NCBI GenBank assembly: GCA_949130485.1
Contig: OX422192.1
Coordinates: 3,104,085 to 3,168,084 of the forward strand
Reading direction: 5' to 3'
Length of the DNA stretch: 64,000 nt
Source of the DNA: Agelas oroides
Taxonomy: Eukaryota; Porifera; Demospongiae; Agelasida; Agelasidae
Position 1 is the stretch's first letter. Each line of letters opens with the position of its first letter. Shown here piece by piece: positions 29,351-43,800 of this stretch. The notes under the pieces were generated by a model. It did not search any database, was not told the DNA's origin, and saw nothing but the letters and a program-made list of their open reading frames with translations. Both the position numbers and the translations under genes were made by a program.

Positions 29351-32299
29351 GACTCTACCTCACTCTACTACACTCTACGTTGGCTCGACCCGACTCTACC
29401 TCACTCTACCACACTCTACCCTGGCTCTATCCGAATATACCTTACTCTACCACACCCTACCCAGACTCCACCTAACTCTACAACACTCTACCCCGACTCT
29501 ACCTCACTCTACCACACTCTACCCCGACTCTTCCTCACTCTACCACAGTCTACCCTGGCTCGACCCGACTCCACCTCACTCTACCACACTCTACCCCAAC
29601 TCTACCTCACTCTACCCCCACTCTACCTCATTCTACCACACTCTACCCTGGCTCGACCTGACTCTACCTCACTCTACAAAACTCTACCCTAGCTCGACTG
29701 GACTCTACCTCACTCTACCACATTCTACCCTGGCTCGACCTGACTATACCTCACTCTACTACACTCTACCCTGTATTGACCCGACACTACCTCACTCTAC
29801 CACACTCTACCCCGACTCTTCCTCACTCTACTACACTCTACCCCGACTCTACCTCACTCTACCACACTCTACCCAAGCTCGACCTGACTGTACCTCACCC
29901 TACCACACCCTATCCTGGCTCAACCCGACTCTACCTCACTCTACCGCACTCTACCCCAACTCTACCTCACTCTACCACACTCTACCCTGGCTCGACCCCA
30001 CTCTACCTCACTCTACCACACTCTACCTTGACTCGACCCGACTCTACCTCACTCTACCACACTCTACCCCGACTCTAACTCACTCTACCACACACTACCC
30101 CGACTCTACCTCACTCTACCACACTCTACACTGAGTCTACCTCTCTCTACCACACTCTAACCTGGCTAGACCTGACTCTACTTCACTCTACCACACCCTA
30201 CCCCGACTCAATCTCACTCTACCACACTCTACCCCGTCTCTACCTCAATCTACCACACTCTACACTGATGCAACCTCACTCTACCACACTCTACCCTGGT
30301 TCGATCCGAGTCTAACTTACTCTACCACACTCTACCCTGGCTCGACACGACTATACCTCACTCTACCACACCCTACCAAGACTCTACCTCACTCTACCAC
30401 ACTCTACCCCGACTCTACCTCACTCTACCACACTCTACCCCGTCTCCTCCTCACTCTACCACACTCTACCCTGGCTCGACCCGACTCTACCTCACTCTAC
30501 CACACTCTACCCCAACTCTACCTCACTCTACCCCGACTCTACCTCACTCTACCACACTCTACCCTGGCTAGACCCGGCTCTACCTCACTCTACCAAACTC
30601 TACCATGGCTCGACTGGACTCTACCTCACCCTACCACACTCTACCATGGCTCGACCCGACTCTACCTCACTCTATGACACTCTACCCTGGCTCTACCCGA
30701 CTCTACCTCACTCTACCACACTCTACCCCGACTCTACCTCACTCTACCACACTCTACCCCAACTCTACCTCACTCTACCACACTCTACACTGACTCTACC
30801 TCACTCTACCACACTCTACCCTGGCTCCACCTCAATCTACCTCACTCTACCACACTCTACCCTGGCTCGACCCTACTCTACCTCACTCTACCACACTCTA
30901 CCTTGACTCGACCCGACTCTACCTCACTCTACCACACTCTAACCCGACTGTAACTCACTCTACCACACACTACCCCGACTCTACCTCACTCTACCACACT
31001 CTACACTGAGTCTACCTCTCTCTACCACACTCTAACCTGGCTAGACCTGACTCTACTTCACTCTACCACACCCTACCCCGACTCTATCTCACTCTACCAC
31101 ACTCTACCCCGTCTCTACCTCAATCTACCACACTCTACACTGACCCTACCTAACTCTACCACACTCAACCATGGCTCGACCCGACTCTACCTCATTCTAT
31201 CACACTCTACCCTGGCTCTACCCGACTCTACCTCACTCTACCACACTCTACCCCGACTCTACCTCACTCTACCACACTCTACCCCAACTCTACCTCACTC
31301 TACCACACTCTACACTGACTCTACCTCACTCTACCACACTCTACCCTGGCTCCACCTGACTCTACCTCATTCTACCACACTCTACCCTGGCTCTACCCGA
31401 CTCTACCTCACTCTACCACACTCTACCCCGACTCTACCTCACTCTACCACACTCTACCCCGACTCTACCACACTCTACCACACTCTACCCCAACTCTACC
31501 TCACTCTACCACACTCTACACTGACTCTACCTCACTCTACCACATTCTACCCTGGCTCCACCTGACTCTACCTCATTCTACCACACTCTACCCTGGCTCT
31601 ACCCGACTCTACCTCACTCTACCACACTCTACCCCGACTCTACCTCACTCTACCACACTCTACCCCGACTCTACCTCACTCTACCACACTCTACCCCGAC
31701 TCTACCTCATTCTACCACACTCTACCCTGGCTCTACCCGACTCTACCTCACTCTACCACACTCTACCCCGACTCTACCTCACTCTACCACACTCTACCCC
31801 GACTCTACCTCTCTCTACCACACTCTATCCAGGCTCGACCTGACTCTACCTCACTCTACCACACTCTACCCTGGCTTGACCCGACTCTACCTCATTCTAC
31901 CACACTGTGCTCTGGCTCTACCCAAATCTACTTCACTGTACCCCACTCTACCCCGACTCTACCTCACTCTACCACACTCTACCCTGCCTCGACCAGACTC
32001 TACCTCACTCTACCACACTGTACCCTGGCTCAACCCGACTCTACCTCACTCTACCCCACCTTACCCCGACTCTACCTCACTCTACTACACTCATCCACGA
32101 CTCTACCTCACTCTACCACAATCTACCATGACTGTACCTCACTCTACCACACTCTACCCCTACTCTACCTCACTCTACCACACTCTACACTGACTCTACT
32201 TCACTCTACCACACTCTACCGTGGTTCGACCCGAGTCTAACTCACTCTACCACACTGTACCCTGGCTCGACCCGACTATACCTCACTCTACCACACCCT
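29351..32299 (+). repeat. Transition satellite, related to 44.9-46.6 and 53-56 kb
   Basis: The left part, to about 29890, continues a long-range match to 52.5-53.6 kb at offset 23698. The rest carries the double CCATGG monomers near 30605 and 30646, CTGAGTCTACC variants, CCCCGTCTCCTCC near 30440, and runs of plain 31-bp monomers around 31.4-31.8 kb. It resembles 44.9-46.2 kb (the CCATGG monomer of 30605 recurs at 45439) and 53.8-56.3 kb. The region around 31.9 kb is another copy of the module seen at 3.4 and 4.7 kb. No gene is seen. Confidence 0.75.
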
Positions 32300-34636
32300 A
32301 CCCAGACTCTACCTCACTCTACTACACTCTACGTTGGCTAAACCAGACTCTACCTCACTCTACCCAACTATACCTTACTCTACCACACCCTACCCAGACT
32401 CTACCTCACTCCACCACACTCTAACCCGACTCTACCTCACTCTACCACACTCTACCCCGACTCTTCCTCACTCTACCACAGTCTACCCTGGCTCGACCCG
32501 ACTCCACCTCACTCTTCCACACTCTACCCCAACTCTACCTCACTCTACTCCCACTCTACCTCATTCTACCACACTCTACCCTGGCTCGACCTGACTCTAC
32601 CTCACTCTACCAAACTGTACTTCACTCTACCACACTCTACCCTGGTTCGACCCGAGTCTAACTCACTCTACCACACTCTACCCTGCCCTGACCCGACTCT
32701 ACCTCATTCTACCACACTCTATCCTGGCTCTACCCAACTATACCTCACTCTACCACACCCTACCCAGATTCTACCTCACTCTACTACACTCTACGTTGGC
32801 TCGACCCGACTCTACCTCACTCTACCACACTCTACCCTGGCTCTACCCGAATATACCTTACTCTACCACACCCTACCCAGACTCCACCTCACTCTACCAC
32901 ACTCTACCCTGGCTCGACCCGACTCTACCTCACTCTACCACACTTTACCCTGGCTCTACCCGACTATACCTCACTCTACCACACCCTACCCAGACTCTAC
33001 CTCACTCTACAACCCTCTACGTTGGCTCAACCCGACTGTACCTCACTCTACCCGACTATACCTTACTCTACTACACCCTACCCAGACTCTACCTCACTCT
33101 ACCACACTCTAACCCGACTCTACCTCACTCTACCACACTCTACCCTGACTCTACCCGACTATACCTCACTCTACCACACCCTACCCAGACTCTACCTCAC
33201 TCTACAACCCTCTACGTTGGCTCAACCCGACTGTACCTCACTCTACCCGACTATACCTTACTCTACTACACCCTACCCAGACTCTACCTCACTCTACCAC
33301 ACTCTAACCCGACTCTACCTCACTCTACCACACTCTACCCCGACTCTTCCTCACTCTACCACAGTCTACCCTGGCTCGACCCGACTCCACCTCACTCTTC
33401 CACACTCTACCCCAACTCTACCTCACTCTACCCCCACTCTACCTCATTCTACCACACTCTACCCTGGCTCGACCTGAGTCTACCTCACTCTACCAAACTC
33501 TACTTCACTCTACCACACTCTACCCTGGTTCGACCAGAGTCTAACTCACTCTACCACACTCTACCCTGGCTCGACCCGACTCTACCTCACTCTACCACAC
33601 TCTACCCTGGCTCTACCCGACTATACCTCACTCTACCACACCCTACCCAGACTCTACCTCACTCTACAACACTCTACGTTGGCTAAACCCGACTCTACCT
33701 CACTCTACCCGACTATACTTTACTCTACCACACCCTACCCAGATTCTACCTCACTCTACTACACTCTAACCCGACTCTACCTCACTCTACCACACTCTAC
33801 CCCGACTCTTCCTCACTCTACCACAGTTTACCCTGGCTCGACCCGACTCCACCTCACTCTTCCACACTCTACCCCAACTCTACCTCACTCTAACCCCACT
33901 CTACCTCATTCTACCACACTCTACCCTGGCTCGACCTGACTCTACCTCACTCTACCAAACTCTACTTCACCCTACCACACTCTACCCTGGTTGGACCCGA
34001 GTCTGGCTCTACCCGAATATACCTTACTCTACCACACCCTACCCAGACTCCACCTCACTCTACCACACTCTACCCTGGCTCGACCCGACTCTACCTCACT
34101 CTACCACACTCTACCCTGGCTCTACGCGACTATACCTCACTCTACCACACCCTACCCAGACTCTACCTCACTCTACAACACTCTACGTTGGCTTAACCCG
34201 ACTCTACCTCACTCTACCCGACTATACCTTACTCTACCACACCCTACCCAGACTCTACCTCACTCTACCACACTCTAACCCGACTCTACCTCACTCTACC
34301 ACACTCTACCCCGACTCTTCCTCACTCTACCACAGTCTTCCCTGGCTCGACCCGACTCCACCTCACTCTTCCACACTCTACCCCACTCTACCCCCACTCT
34401 ACCCCAACTCTACCTCACTCTACCCCCACTCTACCTCATTCTACCACACTCTACCCTGGCTCGACCTGACTCTACCTCACTCTACCAAACTCTACTTCAC
34501 TCTACCACACTCTACCCTGGTTCGACCAGAGTCTAACTCACTCTACCACACTCTACCCTGGCTCGACCCGACTCTACCTCACTCTACCACACTCTACCCT
34601 GGCTCTACCCGACTATACCTCATTCAACCACTCCCT
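32300..34636 (+). repeat. 2337-bp higher-order repeat, copy 1
   Basis: Variants such as GTTGGCTAAACCAGAC (near 32333), GGTTGGACCCGAGTCTGG (near 33990) and CTACAACCCTCTACG recur 2337 bp downstream. Inside it is a smaller tandem duplication of 195 bp (about 32950-33144 and 33145-33339), marked by GTTGGCTCAACCCGACTG at 33021 and 33216. Both 2337 and 195 are multiples of three, which preserves the open frame although no coding role is inferred. Confidence 0.88.
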
Positions 34637-36973
34637 ACCCAGACTCTACCTCACTCTACTACACTCTACGTTGGCTAAACCAGACTCTACCTCACTCTAC
34701 CCAACTATACCTTACTCTACCACACCCTACCCAGACTCTACCTCACTCCACCACACTCTAACCCGACTCTACCTCACTCTACCACACTCTACCCCGACTC
34801 TTCCTCACTCTACCACAGTCTACCCTGGCTCGACCCGACTCCACCTCACTCTTCCACACTCTACCCCAACTCTACCTCACTCTACTCCCACTCTACCTCA
34901 TTCTACCACACTCTACCCTGGCTCGACCTGACTCTACCTCACTCTACCAAACTGTACTTCACTCTACCACACTCTACCCTGGTTCGACCCGAGTCTAACT
35001 CACTCTACCACACTCTACCCTGGCTCGACCCGACTCTACCTCATTCTACCACACTCTATCCTGGCTCTACCCAACTATACCTCACTCTACCACACCCTAC
35101 CCAGATTCTACCTCACTCTACTACACTCTACGTTGGCTCGACCCGACTCTACCTCACTCTACCACACTCTACCCTGGCTCTACCCGAATATACCTTACTC
35201 TACCACACCCTACCCAGACTCCACCTCACTCTACCACACTCTACCCTGGCTCGACCCGACTCTACCTCACTCTACCACACTTTACCCTGGCTCTACCCGA
35301 CTATACCTCACTCTACCACACCCTACCCAGACTCTACCTCACTCTACAACCCTCTACGTTGGCTCAACCCGACTGTACCTCACTCTACCCGACTATACCT
35401 TACTCTACTACACCCTACCCAGACTCTACCTCACTCTACCACACTCTAACCCGACTCTACCTCACTCTACCACACTCTACCCTGACTCTACCCGACTATA
35501 CCTCACTCTACCACACCCTACCCAGACTCTACCTCACTCTACAACCCTCTACGTTGGCTCAACCCGACTGTACCTCACTCTACCCGACTATACCTTACTC
35601 TACTACACCCTACCCAGACTCTACCTCACTCTACCACACTCTAACCCGACTCTACCTCACTCTACCACACTCTACCCCGACTCTTCCTCACTCTACCACA
35701 GTCTACCCTGGCTCGACCCGACTCCACCTCACTCTTCCACACTCTACCCCAACTCTACCTCACTCTACCCCCACTCTACCTCATTCTACCACACTCTACC
35801 CTGGCTCGACCTGAGTCTACCTCACTCTACCAAACTCTACTTCACTCTACCACACTCTACCCTGGTTCGACCAGAGTCTAACTCACTCTACCACACTCTA
35901 CCCTGGCTCGACCCGACTCTACCTCACTCTACAACACTCTACCCTGGCTCTACCCGACTATACCTCACTCTACCACACCCTACCCAGACTCTACCTCACT
36001 CTACAACACTCTACGTTGGCTAAACCCGACTCTACCTCACTCTACCCGACTATACTTTACTCTACCACACCCTACCCAGATTCTACCTCACTCTACTACA
36101 CTCTAACCCGACTCTACCTCACTCTACCACACTCTACCCCGACTCTTCCTCACTCTACCACAGTTTACCCTGGCTCGACCCGACTCCACCTCACTCTTCC
36201 ACACTCTACCCCAACTCTACCTCACTCTACCCCCACTCTACCTCATTCTACCACACTCTACCCTGGCTCGACCTGACTCTACCTCACTCTACCAAACTCT
36301 ACTTCACCCTACCACACTCTACCCTGGTTGGACCCGAGTCTGGCTCTACCCGAATATACCTTACTCTACCACACCCTACCCAGACACCACCTCACTCTAC
36401 CACACTCTACCCTGGCTCGACCCGACTCTACCTCACTCTACCACACTCTACCCTGGCTCTACGCGACTATACCTCACTCTACCACACCCTACCCAGACTC
36501 TACCTCACTCTACAACACTCTACGTTGGCTTAACCCGACTCTACCTCACTCTACCCGACTATACCTTACTCTACCACACCCTACCCAGACTCTACCTCAC
36601 TCTACCACACTCTAACCCGACTCTACCTCACTCTACCACACTCTACCCCGACTCTTCCTCACTCTACCACAGTCTTCCCTGGCTCGACCCGACTCCACCT
36701 CACTCTTCCACACTCTACCCCACTCTACCCCCACTCTACCCCAACTCTACCTCACTCTACCCCCACTCTACCTCATTCTACCACACTCTACCCTGGCTCG
36801 ACCTGACTCTACCTCACTCTACCAAACTCTACTTCACTCTACCACACTCTACCCTGGTTCGACCAGAGTCTAACTCACTCTACCACACTCTACCCTGGCT
36901 CGACCCGACTCTACCTCACTCTACCACACTCTACCCTGGCTCTACCCGACTATACCTCATTCAACCACTCCCT
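34637..36973 (+). repeat. 2337-bp higher-order repeat, copy 2
   Basis: This is the near-identical second copy, including the internal 195-bp duplication (about 35287-35481 and 35482-35676). The internal duplication therefore predates the 2337-bp event. From 36974 a third, more diverged copy starts (GTTGGCTCAACCCGAC near 37008) and then changes into other sequence. Small differences from copy 1 include CAGACACCACC near 36382 against CAGACTCCACC in copy 1. Confidence 0.88.
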
Positions 36974-39735
36974 ACCCAGACTCTACCTCACTCTACTACA
37001 CTCTACGTTGGCTCAACCCGACTCTACCTCACTCTACCCGACTATACCTTACTCTACCACACCCTACCCTGACTCTACCTCACTCTACCACACTCTAACC
37101 CGACTCTACCTCACTCTACCACACTCTACCCCGACTCTTCCTCACTCTACCACAGTCTACCCTGGCTCGACCCGACTCCACCTCACTCTTCCACACTCTA
37201 CCCCAACTCTACCTCACTCTACCCCCACTCTACCTCATTCTACCACACTCTACCCTGGCTGGACCTGACTCTACCTCACTCTACCAAACTCTACTTCACT
37301 CTACCACACTCTACCCTGGTTCATCCCGAGTCTAACTCACTCTACCACATTCTACCCTGGCTCGACCCGACTCTACATCACTCTACCACACTCTACCCTT
37401 GCTCTACCCGACTATACCTCACACTACCACACCCTACCCAGGTTCTACCTCACTCTACTACACCCTACGTTGGCTCGACCCGACTCTACCTCACTCTACC
37501 ACACTCTACCCTGGCTCTACCCGAATATACCTTACTCTACCACACCCTACCCAGACTCCACCTCACTCTACAACAATCTACCCCGACTCTACCTCACTCT
37601 ACCACACTCTACCCCGACTCTACCTCACTATACCACACTCTACCCGACTCTACCTCACTCTACCACACTATACCCCGACTCTACCTCACTCTACCACACT
37701 CTACCCCAACTCTACCTCACTCTACCACACTCTACCCCGACTCTACCTCACTGTACCACACTCTACCCAGACTCTTCCTCACTCTACCACAGTCTACCCA
37801 GGCTCGACCCGACTCCACCTCACTCTTCCACACTCTACCCCAACTCTACCTCACTCTACCCCCACTCTACCTCATCCTACCACACTCTACCCTGGCTCGA
37901 CCTGACTCTACCTCACTCTACCAAACTCTACTTCACTCTACCACACTCTACCCTGGTCGACCCGAGTCTAACTCACTCTACCACACTCTACCCTGGCTCG
38001 ACCCGACTCTACCTCACTCTACCACACTCTACCCTGGCTCTACCCGATTATACCTCACTCTACCACACCCTACCCAGATTCTACCTCACTCTACTACACT
38101 CTAACCCGACTCTACCTCACTCTACCACACTCTACCCCGACTCTTCCTCACTCTACCACAGTCTACCCTGGCTCGACCCGACTCCACCTCACTCTTCCAC
38201 ACTCTACCCCAAGTCTACCTCACTCTACCCCCACTCTACCTCATTCTACCACACTCTACCCTGGGTCGACCTGACTCTACCTCACTCTACCAAACTCTAC
38301 TTCACTCTTCTACACTCTACCGTGGTTCGACCCGAGTCTAACTCACTCTACCACATTCTACCCTGGCTTGACCCGACTCTACCTCACTCTACCACACTCT
38401 ACCCTGGCTCTACCCGACTATACCTCACTCTACCACACCCTACTCAGATTCTACCTCACTCTACTACACTCTACGTTGGCTCGACCCGACTCTACCTCAC
38501 TCTACCACACTCTACCCTGGCTCTACCCGAATATACCTTACTCTACCACACCCTACCCAGACTCCACCTCACTCTACAACACTCTACCCCGACTCTACCT
38601 CACTCTACCACACTCTACCCCGACTCTTCCTCACTCTACCACAGTCTACCCTGGCTCGACATGACTCCACCTCACTCTACCACACTCTACCCCAACTCTA
38701 CCTCACTCTACCCCCACTCTACCTTATTCTACCACACTCAACCCTGGCTCGACCTGACTCTACCTCACTCTACCAAACTCTACCCTAGCTCGACTGGACT
38801 CTACCTCACTCTACCACACTCTACCCTGGCTCAACCCGACTATTCCTCACTCTACCACACTCTACCCTGTCTTGACCCGACTCTACCTCACTCTACTACA
38901 CTCTACCCCGACTCTTCCTCACTCTACTACACTCTACCTCGATTCTACCTCACTCTTCCACACTCTACCCTGGCTCGACCCTACTCTACCTCACTCTACC
39001 ACACTCTACCTTGACTCGACCCGACTCTACCTCACTCTACCACACTCTACCCGGAATCTACCTCACTCTACCAGACACTACCCCGACTCTACCTCACTCT
39101 ACCACACTCTACCCTGGCTCTACCCGAATATACCTTACTCTACCACACCCTACCCAGACTCCACCTCACTCTACAACACTCTACCCCGTCTCTACCTCAC
39201 TCTACCACACTCTACCCCGACTCTTCCTCACTCTACCACAGTCTACCCTGGCTCGACATGACTCCACCTCACTCTACCACACTCTACCCCAACTCTACCT
39301 CACTCTACCCCCACTCTACCTTATTCTACCACACTCAACCCTGGCTCGACCTGACTCTACCTCACTCTACCAAACTCTACCCTAGCTCGACTGGACTCTA
39401 CCTCACTCTACCACACTCTACCCTGGCTCAAAGCGACTATTCCTCACTCTACCACACTCTACCCTGTCTTGACCCGACTCTACCTCACTCTACTACACTC
39501 TACCCCGACTCTTCCTCACTCTACTACACTCTACCCCGATTCTACCTCACTCTTCCACACTCTACCCTGGCTCGACCCTACTCTACCTCACTCTACCACA
39601 CTCTACCTTGACTCGACCCGACTCTACCTCACTCTACCACACTCTACCCGGAATCTACCTCACTCTACCAGACACTATCCCGACTCTATCTCACTCTACC
39701 ACAATCTACACTGACGCTACCTCCCTCTACCACAC
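35849..39735 (+). repeat. Dispersed 3.9-kb duplication, left copy
   Basis: This stretch matches 40855-44742 at an offset of 5006, becoming 5007 after a one-base indel between about 37.5 and 38.4 kb. Landmarks are GGTTCATCCCGAG near 37318, the short GGTCGACCC monomer near 37953, CATCCTACC near 37872 and CAAAGCGAC near 39429. Its left part overlaps the second 2337-bp copy. At about 39728-39744 the sequence jumps within the shared string CACTCTAACC to a different module, which marks a recombination junction. Confidence 0.85.
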
Positions 39736-40854
39736 TCTAACCCGACTCTACCTCACTCTACCATACTCTACCCCGACTCTTCCTCACTCTACCACAGTCT
39801 ACCCTGGCTCGACCCGACTCCACCTCACTCTTCCACACTCTACCCCAACTCTACCTCACTCTACCCCCACTCTACCTCATTCTACCACACTCTACCCTGG
39901 CTCGACCTGAGTCTACCTCACTCTACCAAACTCTACTTCACTCTACCACACTCTACCCTGGTTCGACCAGAGTCTAACTCACTCTACCACACTCTACCCT
40001 GGCTCGACCCGACTCTACCTCACTCTACCACACTCTACCCTGGCTCTACCCGACTATACCTCACTCTACCACACCCTACCCAGACTCTACCTCACTCTAC
40101 AACACTCTACGTTGGCTCAACCCGACTCTACCTCACTCTACCCGACTATACTTTACTCTACCACACCCTACCCAGATTCTACCTCACTCTACTACACTCT
40201 AACCCGACTCTACCTCACTCTACCACACTCTACCCCGACTCTTCCTCACTCTACCACAGTTTACCCTGGCTCGACCCGACTCCACCTCACTCTTCCACAC
40301 TCTACCCCAACTCTACCTCACTCTACCCCCACTCTACCTCATTCTACCACACTCTACCCTGGCTCGACCTGACTCTACCTCACTCTACCAAACTCTACTT
40401 CACCCTACCACACTCTACCCTGGTTGGACCCGAGTCTGGCTCTACCCGAATATACCTTACTCTACCACACCCTACCCAGACTCCACCTCACTCTACCACA
40501 CTCTACCCTGGCTCGACCCGACTCTACCTCACTCTACCACACTCTACCCTGGCTCTACGCGACTATACCTCACTCTACCACACCCTACCCAGACTCTACC
40601 TCACTCTACAACACTCTACGTTGGCTTAACCCGACTCTACCTCACTCTACCCGACTATACCTTACTCTACCACACCCTACCCAGACTCTACCTCACTCTA
40701 CCACACTCTAACCCGACTCTACCTCACTCTACCACACTCTACCCCGACTCTTCCTCACTCTACCACAGTTTACCCTGGCTCGACCCGACTCCACCTCACT
40801 CTTCCACACTCTACCCCAACTCTACCTCACTCTACCCCCACTCTACCTCATTCT
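39736..40854 (+). repeat. Inserted 1.1-kb module between the two 3.9-kb copies
   Basis: This part matches about 35640-36758 at offset 4096, for example the GGTTGGACCCGAGTCTGG monomer near 36327 and near 40423. Its right portion is also related to 40.9-41.7 kb at offset 910. It therefore bridges the two 3.9-kb copies with an extra copy of the same module. This is best explained by a second exchange in a different register. No gene is seen. Confidence 0.8.
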
Positions 40855-43800
40855 ACCACACTCTACCCTGGTTCGACCAGAGTCTAACTCACTCTACCAC
40901 ACTCTACCCTGGCTCGACCCGACTCTACCTCACTCTACCACACTCTACCCTGGCTCTACCCGACTATACCTCACTCTACCACACCCTACCCAGACTCTAC
41001 CTCACTCTACAACACTCTACGTTGGCTCAACCCGACTCTACCTCACTCTACCCGACTATACTTTACTCTACCACACCCTACCCAGATTCTACCTCACTCT
41101 ACTACACTCTAACCCGACTCTACCTCACTCTACCACACTCTACCCCGACTCTTCCTCACTCTACCACAGTTTACCCTGGCTCGACCCGACTCCACCTCAC
41201 TCTTCCACACTCTACCCCAACTCTACCTCACTCTACCCCCACTCTACCTCATTCTACCACACTCTACCCTGGCTCGACCTGACTCTACCTCACTCTACCA
41301 AACTCTACTTCACCCTACCACACTCTACCCTGGTTGGACCCGAGTCTGGCTCTACCCGAATATACCTTACTCTACCACACCCTACCCAGACTCCACCTCA
41401 CTCTACCACACTCTACCCTGGCTCGACCCGACTCTACCTCACTCTACCACACTCTACCCTGGCTCTACGCGACTATACCTCACTCTACCACACCCTACCC
41501 AGACTCTACCTCACTCTACAACACTCTACGTTGGCTTAACCCGACTCTACCTCACTCTACCCGACTATACCTTACTCTACCACACCCTACCCAGACTCTA
41601 CCTCACTCTACCACACTCTAACCCGACTCTACCTCACTCTACCACACTCTACCCCGACTCTTCCTCACTCTACCACAGTCTTCCCTGGCTCGACCCGACT
41701 CCACCTCACTCTTCCACACTCTACCCCACTCTACCCCCACTCTACCCCAACTCTACCTCACTCTACCCCCACTCTACCTCATTCTACCACACTCTACCCT
41801 GGCTCGACCTGACTCTACCTCACTCTACCAAACTCTACTTCACTCTACCACACTCTACCCTGGTTCGACCAGAGTCTAACTCACTCTACCACACTCTACC
41901 CTGGCTCGACCCGACTCTACCTCACTCTACCACACTCTACCCTGGCTCTACCCGACTATACCTCATTCAACCACTCCCTACCCAGACTCTACCTCACTCT
42001 ACTACACTCTACGTTGGCTCAACCCGACTCTACCTCACTCTACCCGACTATACCTTACTCTACCACACCCTACCCTGACTCTACCTCACTCTACCACACT
42101 CTAACCCGACTCTACCTCACTCTACCACACTCTACCCCGACTCTTCCTCACTCTACCACAGTCTACCCTGGCTCGACCCGACTCCACCTCACTCTTCCAC
42201 ACTCTACCCCAACTCTACCTCACTCTACCCCCACTCTACCTCATTCTACCACACTCTACCCTGGCTGGACCTGACTCTACCTCACTCTACCAAACTCTAC
42301 TTCACTCTACCTCACTCTACCCTGGTTCATCCCGAGTCTAACTCACTCTACCACATTCTACCCTGGCTCGACCCGACTCTACCTCACTCTACCACACTCT
42401 ACCCTTGCTCTACCCGACTATACCTCACTCTACCACACCCTACCCAGATTCTACCTCACTCTACTACACCCTACGTTGGCTCGACCCGACTCTACCTCAC
42501 TCTACCACACTCTACCCTGGCTCTACCCGAATATACCTTACTCTACCACACCCTACCCAGATTCCACCTCACTCTACAACACTCTACCCCGACTCTACCT
42601 CACTCTACCACACTCTACCCCGACTCTACCTCACTATACCACACTCTACCCCGACTCTACCTCACTCTACCACACTATACCCCGACTCTACCTCACTCTA
42701 CCACACTCTACCCCAACTCTACCTCACTCTACCACACTCTACCCCGACTCTACCTCACTGTACCACACTCTACCCAGAATCTTCCTCACTCTACCACAGT
42801 CTACCCAGGCTCGACCCGACTCCACCTCACTCTTCCACACTCTACCCCAACTCTACCTCACTCTACCCCCACTCTACCTCATCCTACCACACTCTACCCT
42901 GGCTCGACCTGACTCTACCTCACTCTACCAAACTCTACTTCACTCTACCACACTCTACCCTGGTCGACCCGAGTCTAACTCACTCTACCACACTCTACCC
43001 TGGCTCGACCCGACTCTACCTCACTCTACCACACTCTACCCTGGCTCTACCCGATTATACCTCACTCTACCACACCCTACCCAGATTCTACCTCACTCTA
43101 CTACACTCTAACCCGACTCTACCTCACTCTACCACACTCTACCCCGACTCTTCCTCACTCTACCACAGTCTACCCTGGCTCGACCCGACTCCACCTCACT
43201 CTTCCACACTCTACCCCAAGTCTACCTCACTCTACCCCCACTCTACCTCATTCTACCACACTCTACCCTGGGTCGACCTGACTCTACCTCACTCTACCAA
43301 ACTCTACTTCACTCTTCTACACTCTACCGTGGTTCGACCCGAGTCTAACTCACTCTACCACATTCTACCCTGGCTTGACCCGACTCTACCTCACTCTACC
43401 ACACTCTACCCTGGCTCTACCCGACTATACCTCACTCTACCACACCCTACTCAGATTCTACCTCACTCTACTACACTCTACGTTGGCTCGACCCGACTCT
43501 ACCTCACTCTACCACACTCTACCCTGGCTCTACCCGAATATACCTTACTCTACCACACCCTACCCAGACTCCACCTCACTCTACAACACTCTACCCCGAC
43601 TCTACCTCACTCTACCACACTCTACCCCGACTCTTCCTCACTCTACCACAGTCTACCCTGGCTCGACATGACTCCACCTCACTCTACCACACTCTACCCC
43701 AACTCTACCTCACTCTACCCCCACTCTACCTTATTCTACCACACTCAACCCTGGCTCGACCTGACTCTACCTCACTCTACCAAACTCTACCCTAGCTCGA

